Notes under the pieces: model-generated
Databases searched by the model: none
Seen by the model: the letters and a program-made list of their open reading frames with translations, nothing else
Told to the model about the DNA's origin: nothing
Position numbers and translations under genes: made by a program
Part shown: in pieces, positions 51,552 through 60,421 of the stretch
How positions within the stretch are numbered: the stretch's first letter is position 1
How the letters are laid out: every line of letters begins with the position of its first letter
Source of the DNA: Faucicola sp902506215
GTDB lineage: Bacteria; Pseudomonadota; Gammaproteobacteria; Pseudomonadales; Moraxellaceae
Assembly: GCA_016888885.1 (NCBI GenBank)
Contig: CP069437.1
Location: 1,426,001-1,490,000, forward strand
Direction: 5' to 3'
DNA: 64,000 bases

Positions 51552-52424
51552 TTAAGGACGGTGGATTTTATCGCCCACTTCCCCCATCATACCGCGTACT
51601 GTGTTTAAGATATCAGCAGGCAGCACCACGGTTTTGGCATTCGGTGATTTTGACATATCAGTCATGGCTTTGATGTACTGCTCACCTAGTAGATATAGCA
51701 GCGGAATCTCGCGCTCACCCACCGCTTCACTAATCAAGCGAATTGATTGCTCACTGCCTCGCGCCAGCACCACTTGCGCTTCGGCATCACGCCGTGAAGC
51801 CTCAAGACGTCCATCAGCTTCTGCAATCGCCGCTTGGCGTTGCCCATCCGCTTTGGTCACTGTAGCACGGCGTTGCCGCTCCGCAGCTGCCTGTTCTTCC
51901 ATCGCCATTTGCATGGTAGGTGATGGGCTAATATCTTGGATTTCCACGGTTTTTAGAGTAATTCCCCAATCGGCAATATCATCAGAAATTGACATTTTTA
52001 GCGCGGCTTTGATTTGGTCACGCGATGATAACGCACTGTCAAAATCCATGTCACCAATGATAGAACGCAGTGAAGTTTGTACCAAATTACGAATACCTTG
52101 CTCGTAATTCTCAATACCATATACGGCGCGCTCTGGATGCACGATATTGATATACGCCACTGCATTGGCGATAATCACGACGTTATCACGGGTGATTACC
52201 TCTTGCGATGGAATATCTAGCACTATGTCTTTGGTGGTTACTTTATATGCCACGTTATCGACATAAGGAATGATAAAATTCAACCCAGGCTCTAAGGTCT
52301 GATGGTATTTTCCCAAACGCTGTACAATCCATTTAAACCCTTGTGGTACGATTTTTACCCCTTTATACAGGGTAAATAGCACAAAGGCGACCAAAAAAAT
52401 ACCAATACCGCTCAACGCTTCCAT
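51552..52424 (-). CDS. SPFH/band 7 membrane protein (QmcA-like)
   Basis: 290 residues. One N-terminal membrane segment (IGIFLVAFVLFTLYKGVKIV), the band-7 domain with WIVQRLGKYHQTLEPGLNFIIPYVD and VVIIANAVAYINIV, then an Ala/Glu/Arg coiled coil (AAAERQRRATVTKADGQRQAAIAEADG). With the NfeD gene just upstream it forms the usual membrane-microdomain pair, like QmcA-YbbK in E. coli. Confidence 0.92.
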   Translation of the reverse strand: MEALSGIGIFLVAFVLFTLYKGVKIVPQGFKWIVQRLGKYHQTLEPGLNFIIPYVDNVAYKVTTKDIVLDIPSQEVITRDNVVIIANAVAYINIVHPERAVYGIENYEQGIRNLVQTSLRSIIGDMDFDSALSSRDQIKAALKMSISDDIADWGITLKTVEIQDISPSPTMQMAMEEQAAAERQRRATVTKADGQRQAAIAEADGRLEASRRDAEAQVVLARGSEQSIRLISEAVGEREIPLLYLLGEQYIKAMTDMSKSPNAKTVVLPADILNTVRGMMGEVGDKIHRP

Positions 52425-52454
52425 GACAATTCCTTTATTGATGCTTACTAATGC

Positions 52455-52913
52455 TTATTGATGCTTGGTGGCCTCTACAAGCAACTCATTTCCGATGACA
52501 TCCACCACAATGGCTCTATCGCCAACTGCCAGCGGTGCGCTTTGGTAGCTACGACACACCCATTCATCCGCCCCAAAAATTGGCACACTAAAACGAATCT
52601 TGCCCAATTTATCTGCTTGCGGACTTTGAACAATCATGCCTGTTTCCCCGATGATAACCCCCGAACCCAATCCTGCTGTGGTACGATTTTGCATATACGG
52701 CTTGATAAATTTAAAACCAATGATAGTAAAAATCACCGACAGTATCAGCCATACCATCAGCCAAAAAAACCAGCTAAAGGGTAATAGCCATGACAAAACG
52801 GCCACCACAATCGCCGCCACACCAATCGATAAACTCACAAAACTGGTCAAGAATAGTTCAAGAATAATCAGCACTAGCCCCAAAATCAGCCAGTGCCAAG
52901 GCTCAATTTGCAT
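52455..52913 (-). CDS. NfeD-family membrane protein
   Basis: 152 residues with three to four membrane helices (HWLILGLVLIILELFLTSFVSLSIGVAAIVV) and a C-terminal OB-fold domain (GETGMIVQS, VWAD-like DEWVCRSYQ, VGDRAIVVDVIGNELLVE). Partner of the SPFH protein 30 bases downstream. Confidence 0.9.
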   Translation of the reverse strand: MQIEPWHWLILGLVLIILELFLTSFVSLSIGVAAIVVAVLSWLLPFSWFFWLMVWLILSVIFTIIGFKFIKPYMQNRTTAGLGSGVIIGETGMIVQSPQADKLGKIRFSVPIFGADEWVCRSYQSAPLAVGDRAIVVDVIGNELLVEATKHQ

Positions 52914-53133
52914 ATCCTCACCTTGATTTTTACTATACCAAACCCATTATGCAAGATTATGAATTTAAAAACAAATGCCGTCATTTAACCCGCTATCTTT
53001 GTCACATTATGCACTATCGGCTATCAACTGCTTGACCGTACAAACCGCTAATTGTGGTTAATGATTGCACAAAGATGCGTTTTTTCCTATAGTGGTCAAT
53101 GACCCTTTCATCTCTAGAGTCCCAAAAAATACG

Positions 53134-53598
53134 ATGAGCCTTGATGCCCTCAAACTTAGTAACCAATTATGTTTTCCCATTTATTCACTGTCAAAAAGTA
53201 TCACTAACCACTATCGTCCCCTGCTAAAAGCCTTGGATTTGACCTATCCACAGTACCTTGTCATGCTGGTGCTATGGGAAAAAAGTCCACAAACTGTCGG
53301 CACATTGGGTGATTTTTTAGACCTTGATACCGGCACCCTGACCCCTTTACTCAAAAGACTTGAAGCCAAGGGCTTTGTGCATCGTGAGCGTGCCACCCAA
53401 GACGAACGGGTGGTACAAATATCGCTCACTGCCAAAGGGGATGCCCTAAAAACCCAAGCCGCTACCATTCCTAGTGCTATGTTGGCTGCCATGCAGTTAG
53501 ATGACGAAGCGATAGAGCTGCTACAACGAGTGGCGCAAAAACTCTGCCCAACTCATACAGAGGTGTGTACCCACAATATATCTCCCAAAAATCCTTAA
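53134..53598 (+). CDS. ohrR: OhrR-type MarR peroxide-sensing repressor
   Basis: 154 residues from ATG 53134; the frame runs open from 53065. The reactive cysteine is C13 in SNQLCFPIYSLSK. The MarR winged helix has DLTYPQYLVMLVLWE, TGTLTPLLKRLEAKGFVHRERATQDERVVQISLT. It should repress ohr until oxidised by organic hydroperoxide. The ohr gene follows on the same strand 282 bases away. Confidence 0.92.
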   Translation: MSLDALKLSNQLCFPIYSLSKSITNHYRPLLKALDLTYPQYLVMLVLWEKSPQTVGTLGDFLDLDTGTLTPLLKRLEAKGFVHRERATQDERVVQISLTAKGDALKTQAATIPSAMLAAMQLDDEAIELLQRVAQKLCPTHTEVCTHNISPKNP

Positions 53599-53746
53599 AC
53601 AAATTTTCATTATTAAGCGCTATTTGCCTACGTCTTATCTATTATCATGCGTCTTGTTAGGGTATCGTTATATTTAGCATTTTTAGTCATTTGTTATTAG
53701 TTTGTATGCAGCGTGTGAGAATTTGATTACCTTGTCTAGGCACCCA

Positions 53747-53772
53747 AAATTATATTGTGTAAAATATAATTT
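53747..53772. promoter_or_regulatory. Candidate OhrR operator upstream of ohr
   Basis: Perfect 10-bp inverted repeat AAATTATATT-GTGTAA-AATATAATTT, about 109 bases before the ohr start. Known OhrR sites are AT-rich dyads of similar size. AT-rich chance palindromes are also common. Confidence 0.5.
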
Positions 53773-53880
53773 TTCAAAACTTAAATATTAAAATCTAAAT
53801 CCTGTGGCGAATGTTATAACGCCTATCGCCGATTTTTTTTATTCATTCACGCAAGTTAAGCATTCAAAAAAGGTACGCTT

Positions 53881-54297
53881 ATGAAAATTTTTTATAAAAC
53901 TCCAACCGCGATCTCAACCGGTGGCCGCTCAGGTCACGTTGCACTAGAAGATGGTTCACTGGGCTTTGATTTACAATCCCCTGAGCAAAATAGCACAGGC
54001 GTCAACCCAGAAAAATTATTTGCCATGGGCTATGCCGCGTGTTTTGACAATGCGTTGACTCATGTGGCACAGCGTATGAAGCTAGAAGGCGTCAGCTCAA
54101 AAACCTCAGCGGTTGTGGGACTGGGCATGAATACCCAAGGCGGTTATGCGCTTGACATCGATTTGTATATTGAACTTAGCGGCGTCAGCGAAGAGCAAGC
54201 AAAAGCCTTGGTTGAAACGACGGACAAAGTCTGCCCGTATTCCAATGCCGTGCGTGGCAATGTCGACGTACGCCTGCATACCCAAGTAGTGGCATAA
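53881..54297 (+). CDS. ohr: Organic hydroperoxide reductase
   Basis: 138-residue thiol peroxidase. Catalytic C54 in GYAACFDNAL and resolving C118 in DKVCPYSNAVRGN are present, with Arg16 in GGRSGH and a glutamate in NPEKLFAMGY. Detoxifies organic and fatty-acid hydroperoxides in the cytoplasm. Controlled by the upstream OhrR. Confidence 0.96.
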   Translation: MKIFYKTPTAISTGGRSGHVALEDGSLGFDLQSPEQNSTGVNPEKLFAMGYAACFDNALTHVAQRMKLEGVSSKTSAVVGLGMNTQGGYALDIDLYIELSGVSEEQAKALVETTDKVCPYSNAVRGNVDVRLHTQVVA

Positions 54298-54317
54298 TCA
54301 ATTTAACATAATTTCCA

Positions 54318-54464
54318 TTGCAAGCAGCGTGCTCAAATGTCAAAGACCCATTTGGGCACATTGGGCACATTCACCGTTTTGTTGAGCAAGTTGAAAGCCT
54401 TTCAAGCGTTCTAACAGCCAATGACAAAATTGGTAACATCGAGCTTGAAAAACTTGGGCAATAA
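54318..54464 (+). pseudogene. Possible 3' gene remnant or small ORF
   Basis: A 48-codon stretch from TTG 54318 reads plausibly as the end of a protein (FGHIGHIHRFVEQVESLSS, then LTANDKIGNIELEKLGQ and stop). There is no good ribosome site and an in-frame stop lies just upstream. It may be a decayed gene tail between ohr and the nitroreductase. Family unknown. Confidence 0.35.
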
Positions 54465-54510
54465 TCTTTATCACTATATTACTTTATCACTACTATATTA
54501 GGAATATTTC

Positions 54511-55146
54511 ATGTCACTGATTGAAAATTTACAATGGCGCCATGCCGTCAAAGCCTTTGACCCAAACCAAAGCGTGAGTCAAGAAAATATCGACAAAATC
54601 ATCGAAGCCGCCCGACTTGCGCCCACCTCATCGGGATTGCAGCCCTTTAAAGTTATTGTGGTCAAAAACCAAGCCATCAAGGCGCAGCTAGTGGCGGGTG
54701 CGCTCAATCCTGACTGCATGAAAGAATGTTCTCACGTGCTTGTTTTTGCAGGTTGGCAGGATTATAGCGCCGAAAAAATTGATACCGTGTATGACATGAC
54801 CACAGATGAGCGTGGCTTACCTAGAGGGCGTTTTGATAGCTATACTTCCATGCTCAAAGCAAGTGTGGCCAAAAAAAGCGCAGACGAAAATTTTGAACAT
54901 ATCGCTCGCCAAGCTTACATTGGCTTGGGACTTGCGTTGGCTCAAGCAGCAGAGCTTAAAGTAGACAGTTGCCCTGCCGAAGGCTTTGATCCTAAGCTGA
55001 TTGACGAGGTATTAGGTTTAGAGAAATTGGGGCTAAAAAGTATCGTAATCATGTACGTGGGTGTTGCAGATCCAGCACGTGATTGGATTGCGCCTATGGC
55101 AAAAGTACGCGTAGCCACTGAAGATTTTGTTATTGAATACAATTAA
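54511..55146 (+). CDS. Nitroreductase-family NAD(P)H oxidoreductase
   Basis: 211-residue FMN enzyme like NfsB/YodC. FMN-site motifs: RHAVKAFD near the start, ARLAPTSSGLQPF, AYIGLGLALAQAAELKVDSCP and GLKSIVIMYVG near the end. TAGGAATATTTC precedes the ATG. Physiological acceptor unknown. Confidence 0.92.
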   Translation: MSLIENLQWRHAVKAFDPNQSVSQENIDKIIEAARLAPTSSGLQPFKVIVVKNQAIKAQLVAGALNPDCMKECSHVLVFAGWQDYSAEKIDTVYDMTTDERGLPRGRFDSYTSMLKASVAKKSADENFEHIARQAYIGLGLALAQAAELKVDSCPAEGFDPKLIDEVLGLEKLGLKSIVIMYVGVADPARDWIAPMAKVRVATEDFVIEYN

Positions 55147-55172
55147 TTCATCATCTAGCAAAAACCTCTAAG

Positions 55173-55207
55173 AAAAACCCTCTAAATAGCTTATTTAGAG
55201 GGTTTTT
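55173..55207. terminator. Bidirectional terminator between the nitroreductase gene and tonB
   Basis: Sixteen-base perfect stem (AAAAACCCTCTAAATA and its complement) with a 3-base loop, T run on the right and A run on the left. It serves both converging genes. Confidence 0.92.
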
Positions 55208-55294
55208 TATATTTACACTGGGCAAGTGATATTGGTTAAAGCAATTTGTACGGGGATAAGCTTTATGAAGAACGGTTTTTTTTAACAATCATCT

Positions 55295-56359
55295 TTATTG
55301 ACAGCGAACCGGTAGATTGACACTACCCACCACCGGTACGCCATTTTTGGTAAAGGGGTTAAATTTGCCGCTCTTAGCCTGCATAGACAGTTGTCTATCG
55401 ACTCTGACATTGCCGGTCGATTTGGCTAAAGTGACGCTGGTTGGATTGCCTTGTTTGTCCACCGTATAGCGAATCATCGCCGTCAATGCACCATTTTCCA
55501 GGTCTTCACTATGACAGCTAAAGCTAGGTTGCCTTCGCCAACTTGCTTGCCCTGCCGAAAAGCTCACAGGTGCATTATTTTGCGCTTGCTCGGCTTCTTT
55601 ATCCTTGTCGGCTTGTTGTTGTTTTGCCTTTTCGGCTTTCGCCCTAGCTTCATCGGCTTGTCTAGCTTTGTCATCAGCCAGTGCCTTTTGCCGTGCGAGG
55701 GCTTGCTGTCTTTCCAATTCTTGTTGTCGTTCTAATTCTTGTTGTCTTTGTAAGTCTTGCTGTCGTTCTAGGTCTTGTTGTCTGGCAAGTGCTTGTTGGC
55801 GCTCAAATTGTTGTTTTTGCGCTTGTTCGGCTCGCTCATTGGCGAGGGCAAGTTGCCTTGCCATGACAATGTTTTGGTCAACTTGTGGCGGCTTGACGAT
55901 AATTTTTTCGGTTGGTTTCGACGGTTCGGGTGATGGTTTAATCGGTTGTTCTACAGGTTTTTTAGCAATCGGTTTTTCGACTGTTTTCTCAATAGGCTTG
56001 CTGATGGATTTTTCTATCGGCTTTTCTTTTGGTTTTTCTTCCACTTTTTCTATGGGCTTTTCTGTTGGCTTTTCGACGGGCTTAGGTAGTTGTTTTATCG
56101 GTTTTGGCTCGGCTGTTACCGCCATCTCTTTAGGCTTGTCTGCCGCAGGTGGTGGCGCGATAAAGCTAATTTCTAACGGTGGCGTGACGTTGGGCGGTTT
56201 GATATCAGGCGTTGCCATATTTGCCAAGCTAATCGCTACGATACCATGTAAGCTTAATACGCCAATCAGTGCCAACGTGCCCGACTTTTTATCGAATATG
56301 GTGCCAATATTGTTTGAGAAATGGGCTTGACTATAGTTAGCGTGACGTTGGATAGGCAT
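55295..56359 (-). CDS. tonB: TonB energy-transducing protein
   Basis: 354 residues. One N-terminal membrane helix (TLALIGVLSLHGIVAISLANM, about 28-48). A Pro/Lys-rich periplasmic spacer with EKP(I/K) repeats and then a Gln/Arg/Leu repeat region (RQQxLERQQ) follow. The C-terminal domain has ALTAMIRYTVDKQGNPTSVTL. It transmits proton-motive force to outer-membrane receptors such as the one at 60.4 kb. No exbB or exbD in the window. Divergent from the siderophore importer, sharing a Fur-box region. Confidence 0.93.
   Translation of the reverse strand: MPIQRHANYSQAHFSNNIGTIFDKKSGTLALIGVLSLHGIVAISLANMATPDIKPPNVTPPLEISFIAPPPAADKPKEMAVTAEPKPIKQLPKPVEKPTEKPIEKVEEKPKEKPIEKSISKPIEKTVEKPIAKKPVEQPIKPSPEPSKPTEKIIVKPPQVDQNIVMARQLALANERAEQAQKQQFERQQALARQQDLERQQDLQRQQELERQQELERQQALARQKALADDKARQADEARAKAEKAKQQQADKDKEAEQAQNNAPVSFSAGQASWRRQPSFSCHSEDLENGALTAMIRYTVDKQGNPTSVTLAKSTGNVRVDRQLSMQAKSGKFNPFTKNGVPVVGSVNLPVRCQ
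55690..55815 (-). repeat. Degenerate ~18-bp tandem repeat in tonB
   Basis: About seven imperfect 18-base units (like CTTGTTGTCGTTCTAATT on the plus strand) encode the RQQ(E/D/A)LE stretches of TonB. It likely forms a long helix or coiled coil in the periplasm and may vary in copy number. Confidence 0.8.
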
Positions 56360-56413
56360 AGTTATAGGGCTGTATGTTTAGGAAAAGTCTTAAAATCGAT
56401 GTATTATAGTGTG

Positions 56414-56432
56414 AATGAGAATCGTTATCAAT
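56414..56432. promoter_or_regulatory. Fur box (tonB side)
   Basis: AATGAGAATCGTTATCAAT, close to the Fur consensus GATAATGATAATCATTATC, 55 bases upstream of the tonB start. Confidence 0.7.
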
Positions 56433-56467
56433 ATCTTAAATGATATTAATTCTTATTTATAAAAATT

Positions 56468-56486
56468 AATGATAATTATTATCATC
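56468..56486. promoter_or_regulatory. Fur box (siderophore importer side)
   Basis: AATGATAATTATTATCATC, a very good Fur-box match, 45 bases upstream of the ABC ATPase gene. Confidence 0.82.
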
Positions 56487-56530
56487 AATGCTATGATTTG
56501 CTATTTTAAAACTTTGACCTTGGGCAAATC

Positions 56531-57304
56531 ATGCTAACCACCCAATCGCTTACCGTCATACGGCAACAAAAAACCCTCTTACACAACATCAATGTCACCA
56601 TTGAGAAGGGAAAAATCTATGCCTTAATTGGGCATAACGGTTCGGGCAAATCGACCTTAATTAAAGCTTTGGCAGGGGAAACCACCCCCACTAGCGGACA
56701 GATTTTATTACAGGATTTTGCTGACAAATCAATCTTTGATTTACCGCCAAAAACCTTCGCACAACAAGTCGCCTATTTACCGCAAAAATTGCCTGATGCC
56801 AGTCAATTTACCGTTGCCGAACTGGTGATGTTAGGACGATACCCTTATCAAAAATGGCTACAAAAGCCTACGCCACAAGACCATACTAGGGTGCGCGAAG
56901 CAATGGCGCTGACCCAAGTCACGCCGTTTGCCGAGCAATCAGTGGCGACGCTGTCAGGGGGTGAGCGCGCTAGGGCATGGCTTGCCATGTGTATCGCCCA
57001 AGATACGCCTTATTTGCTACTTGATGAACCACTTGCCCCGCTCGATATCGTCTATCAAGTTGAAATACTGCGTCTCATTCGTGATTTGGCACGGCAGAAA
57101 AACAAGGCGATTGTGATTATTATTCACGATATTAATCTTGCGGCACAGTTTTGCGATGAGTTTATTGCGTTAAAAAATGGCAAGCTTTGTCATGTGGGTG
57201 ATATCGCCAGTACCATGCAACCGCAAGTGCTTGACCAGATTTTTGGTATCAATTTGCATTTATTAAATCACCCAGTCACCGGTAATAAAGTGGCGGTGGT
57301 GTGA
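56531..57304 (+). CDS. Siderophore ABC importer ATPase (FhuC-like)
   Basis: 257-residue ATPase. Walker A GHNGSGKST (about 35-43), signature LSGGERARAWLAM, Walker B YLLLDEPLAPLDI and the switch histidine in IIIHDINLAAQFC. YPYQKWLQKPT is typical of iron-siderophore members. The stop overlaps the start of the binding protein (TGATG). Confidence 0.93.
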   Translation: MLTTQSLTVIRQQKTLLHNINVTIEKGKIYALIGHNGSGKSTLIKALAGETTPTSGQILLQDFADKSIFDLPPKTFAQQVAYLPQKLPDASQFTVAELVMLGRYPYQKWLQKPTPQDHTRVREAMALTQVTPFAEQSVATLSGGERARAWLAMCIAQDTPYLLLDEPLAPLDIVYQVEILRLIRDLARQKNKAIVIIIHDINLAAQFCDEFIALKNGKLCHVGDIASTMQPQVLDQIFGINLHLLNHPVTGNKVAVV

Positions 57305-58248
57305 TGAGAGCTTTTTGCTTGCTGATTGTTTTGTTTTTTTTGACAGCTTGCCAGCCTCAGGGGGCTTTAAAGCTTGAAGCACCGCCCGCAGAGGCTCACA
57401 CCGTCAAAGTCATCACCCCTGATTGGGCGGTGGCTTCGACACTTACCGCCCTAGGCTATCCACCGATTGCCACAGGTGATACCAAAAGCTACCGTGAGTG
57501 GGTGGGTACGCCCGCGCTGCCAAGCGATATTATCGATATTGGAGAGCGATTCACCCCAAACTTTGAACGGCTTTCCCAACTCACCTCAGCCTCTGAAAAT
57601 ATGGTGATTATTGATAATGATTTTTATGCCCATTTAAGACCGTCTTACGGCACCACACCCCATAAATCGGTGAGTTTTATGTCAAAAAACGCGATAGCGA
57701 CTTGGCAGGACTATTCTGAACCGACACTTCAGCTGGGTGAAATTATTCATCAGCCGCAACGCGCCCAGCAATTTTTAACACAGTCAAAAAAACAGCTTGG
57801 CGAGCTTGGTGCGACATTTCGCCAAAAGTATCCCCACATCAAAAAAATTGCGGTGGTGCAGTTTGCCGATAGCAATAATTTGCGGATTTATACCAACAAT
57901 AGCCTGTTTCGACCGACATTTGAGGTGATGGGGTTAAATTTGATTACCCTTGAAGATCAGATGGGTAAAGGCAATCTTTGGGGATTTAATTCGCTGGCAT
58001 TGGGTGATTTGGCAAAACTTGATGACGATACCTGTTTGGTAGTGGTTGAGCCGTTTAGCCCTATGCTACGTCAAGAATTAGCCAAGAATTTGCTGTGGCA
58101 GCGGCTAGGCTATGGCGCAACGGCTAAAAATAGTCGCTGTATGGCAGTATTACCGCCGATTTGGCTGTATGGCGGTGTGTCTTCTATGGTGGTATTTGGC
58201 GAGCGATTAAATCAGGCTCATTGGTTAGGGGGCAAGGCGCATGGGTAA
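57304..58248 (+). CDS. Siderophore-binding lipoprotein (FhuD-like)
   Basis: 314 residues from ATG 57304. A short lipoprotein signal ends in LTAC (Cys about 16). The mature protein has the class III binding fold (VITPDWAVASTLTALGYPP, DIGERFTPNFERLSQL, and the long backbone helix before KKIAVVQFADSNN). It hands ferric siderophore, probably hydroxamate type, to the permease, and its gene overlaps that of the permease by 8 bases. Confidence 0.9.
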   Translation: MRAFCLLIVLFFLTACQPQGALKLEAPPAEAHTVKVITPDWAVASTLTALGYPPIATGDTKSYREWVGTPALPSDIIDIGERFTPNFERLSQLTSASENMVIIDNDFYAHLRPSYGTTPHKSVSFMSKNAIATWQDYSEPTLQLGEIIHQPQRAQQFLTQSKKQLGELGATFRQKYPHIKKIAVVQFADSNNLRIYTNNSLFRPTFEVMGLNLITLEDQMGKGNLWGFNSLALGDLAKLDDDTCLVVVEPFSPMLRQELAKNLLWQRLGYGATAKNSRCMAVLPPIWLYGGVSSMVVFGERLNQAHWLGGKAHG

Positions 58249-60316
58249 TAAAACTAGGCTACAACATAACCAGCGAGATAACCAGCGAGTTACCAAGCCC
58301 TTTAATACCGCTGCCTTTTGGCTTTTTAGTGGCTTATTGTCGCTGGTTTTAATGACCACGGCTTTGGTTGTTAAAACCACTTGGCATGATGCATTGGGGT
58401 TATTATTTGCCCGTTCACAGTCGCTAACCTTAGCGCAAATGGTGGCGCAGTTACAAATTTTGCCGACTATGCTAGTGGCGATATTTGCCGGGGGATTACT
58501 GGGCGTAGTCAGTGTCTTGCTACAGCAATTGGTCAAAAATACCCTTGCTTCAGATAGTACGCTTGCGGTAGGGACAGGTGCACAATTGGCTTTATTAATT
58601 GTGACGCTGTTTTTTCCCAGTTTTGGCTTGTATGGTAGCTTTTGGGTGGCATTTGTTGGGGCATTGCTGAGTATGGGCTTGGTGTTTGCGATTGCTGCCA
58701 ACAGTCGTATGAATCCTGTGGTGCTCATTTTGGGTGGTTTGGTGGTCAATATTTTGTTTTCTGCTATATCCTCACTGTTGATGATTTTTTTCTCAGAAAG
58801 GGTTATGGGGGTCATGGCATGGGAAAGCGGTAACTTAACCCAAACCAGTTGGCAAAATAGCCAGTTTTTTGTGCTAATGAGCCTAATCTTGCCCGTCATC
58901 TTGTTGTTTTTGGTCAAACCTTTAACCATCATGAGCCTTGATGAACGCCAAGCCAAAGCCTTGGGCGTGCCTGTGGCTGCCGTGCGTATGCTGGTAGTAA
59001 CCCTTGTTGCAGTAGTCACTGCAAGCGTGGTAAGCCGCGTGGGCGTTTTAAGTTTTGTCGGCTTGGCTGCGGCAAGTGTCGTTAATGTAGTAGCGATTCG
59101 CCCGATTGGGCAACGCTTAATGGCAGGATTTGCCTTTGGGGCGATGTTGTTATGGCTGACCAATAACATTGTGATGCTGCTGTCACCCTGGTTCAAACCA
59201 TTACTTAATATTACGCTGCCTGTGGGGTCGGTCACAGGGATATTAGGTGCCGGGTTGATTATTTGGTTGATCATTCGACAAAGTAAACAGCCCATGATTG
59301 CCGAACAAAGCCCTAGCCTGTTGGTCGGCAAACGCCGATATTTTGGTGGCGGTTTTTGGGCGGTTGCGGTCGGGTTGTTGCTGCTTTTGACGGTAGGTGT
59401 ATTAGGTGTTTCCCCTGATGCGATGGGCAGTTTTGGGTGGCATACCGAGGCAAGTTTTATCGAAAATTTTCGCCTGCCGCGTACGTTATCAGCAATGGCA
59501 ACAGGTCTGATGCTGGCTACTGCAGGGGTGCTATTACAAAACTTGACTCGAAATCCGATGGCAAGTCCTGAAGTGATGGGCATCAGTTCAGGTGCGGCAT
59601 TGGGGGTGGTATTGGTGTTCGTGCTCAGTCCATTGATAATAAACAAACTGGGACTGACAACCGATTCTTTTTGGGCATTGGGATTGCCTTTATTGGGCGG
59701 ACTGCTAGGTGCGGGTTTGGTGTTACTGTTGGTTTTGTGGCTTGCTCGTCGGCTATCCTCAAGCTATTTGTTACTCATAGGTGTGGCGATTTCTGCATTG
59801 ATGGGTGGTATGTTAACTTTAATCAAACTGTCAGGCGACCCTCGCTTACAAGCGATGCTCAATTGGCTATCAGGCACAACATATCATGCTTATCCCGTGA
59901 CAGCGTGGGCATTAATGGTCATTGGTATTGTGTTATTTTTGCTTAGTTTTTTGCTACTAAAGCCGCTTAGGGTGATTAGCCTAGATGAAACGATGGCTCG
60001 CAGTTTGGGCGTATCAGTAAAACGTAGCGAAATACTGATTTTTAGCCTTGTAGCGGTGTTAAGCACTGTCTCGACACTGGCGGTTGGACCGCTAAGTTTT
60101 ATTGGGTTAATGACGCCGCATTTAGCCAAGACACTCGGGGCTGTGCAGTTACCTCACCAATTAGCCTTATCAGCGCTACTGGGCGCGGGACTGATGCTCA
60201 TTGCTGATTGGGTGGGACGTTATGCGATTTTTCCCTATGAAATACCTGCGGGCACAATCGCTTCCATCATAGGCGGCTTATATTTTTTATGGTTGATGAA
60301 AGGTATGAAAAATTAA
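58241..60316 (+). CDS. Siderophore ABC importer permease, fused double-length (FhuB-like)
   Basis: 691 residues, two FecCD-type permease halves in one chain as in FhuB, about 18-20 membrane helices. Each half has the coupling motif: LDERQAKALGVPVAAVRM in the first, LDETMARSLGVSVKRSEI in the second. GPLSFIGLMTPHLAK and LPRTLSAMATGLMLATAGVLLQNLTRNPMASPE are family signatures. The fused form favours ferric-hydroxamate transport. Confidence 0.93.
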   Translation: MGNKTRLQHNQRDNQRVTKPFNTAAFWLFSGLLSLVLMTTALVVKTTWHDALGLLFARSQSLTLAQMVAQLQILPTMLVAIFAGGLLGVVSVLLQQLVKNTLASDSTLAVGTGAQLALLIVTLFFPSFGLYGSFWVAFVGALLSMGLVFAIAANSRMNPVVLILGGLVVNILFSAISSLLMIFFSERVMGVMAWESGNLTQTSWQNSQFFVLMSLILPVILLFLVKPLTIMSLDERQAKALGVPVAAVRMLVVTLVAVVTASVVSRVGVLSFVGLAAASVVNVVAIRPIGQRLMAGFAFGAMLLWLTNNIVMLLSPWFKPLLNITLPVGSVTGILGAGLIIWLIIRQSKQPMIAEQSPSLLVGKRRYFGGGFWAVAVGLLLLLTVGVLGVSPDAMGSFGWHTEASFIENFRLPRTLSAMATGLMLATAGVLLQNLTRNPMASPEVMGISSGAALGVVLVFVLSPLIINKLGLTTDSFWALGLPLLGGLLGAGLVLLLVLWLARRLSSSYLLLIGVAISALMGGMLTLIKLSGDPRLQAMLNWLSGTTYHAYPVTAWALMVIGIVLFLLSFLLLKPLRVISLDETMARSLGVSVKRSEILIFSLVAVLSTVSTLAVGPLSFIGLMTPHLAKTLGAVQLPHQLALSALLGAGLMLIADWVGRYAIFPYEIPAGTIASIIGGLYFLWLMKGMKN

Positions 60317-60362
60317 ATACATAACTTCTTTGGTTACGCTATCATTACTTATTGTAAATAGA

Positions 60363-60381
60363 AATAATAATTGTTATCATT
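60363..60381. promoter_or_regulatory. Fur box upstream of the siderophore receptor
   Basis: AATAATAATTGTTATCATT, a good Fur-box match about 40 bases before the receptor start. It suggests a separate iron-regulated promoter. Confidence 0.78.
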
Positions 60382-60421
60382 CGCAACAATGTTTTATCTA
60401 TTGTCTTTTGAGTGATTGAAT

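Noticed and set aside
55605..56330. 241-codon plus-strand frame rich in Cys, Ser and Gly across tonB
   Set aside because: It is the antisense of the Pro/Lys and Gln repeats of TonB; low-complexity DNA keeps it open.
58225..59646. 473-codon open frame on the minus strand across the siderophore permease gene
   Set aside because: It is antisense to a clear FhuB-like gene. Its Thr/Asn/Pro-rich composition is the mirror of a hydrophobic membrane protein.
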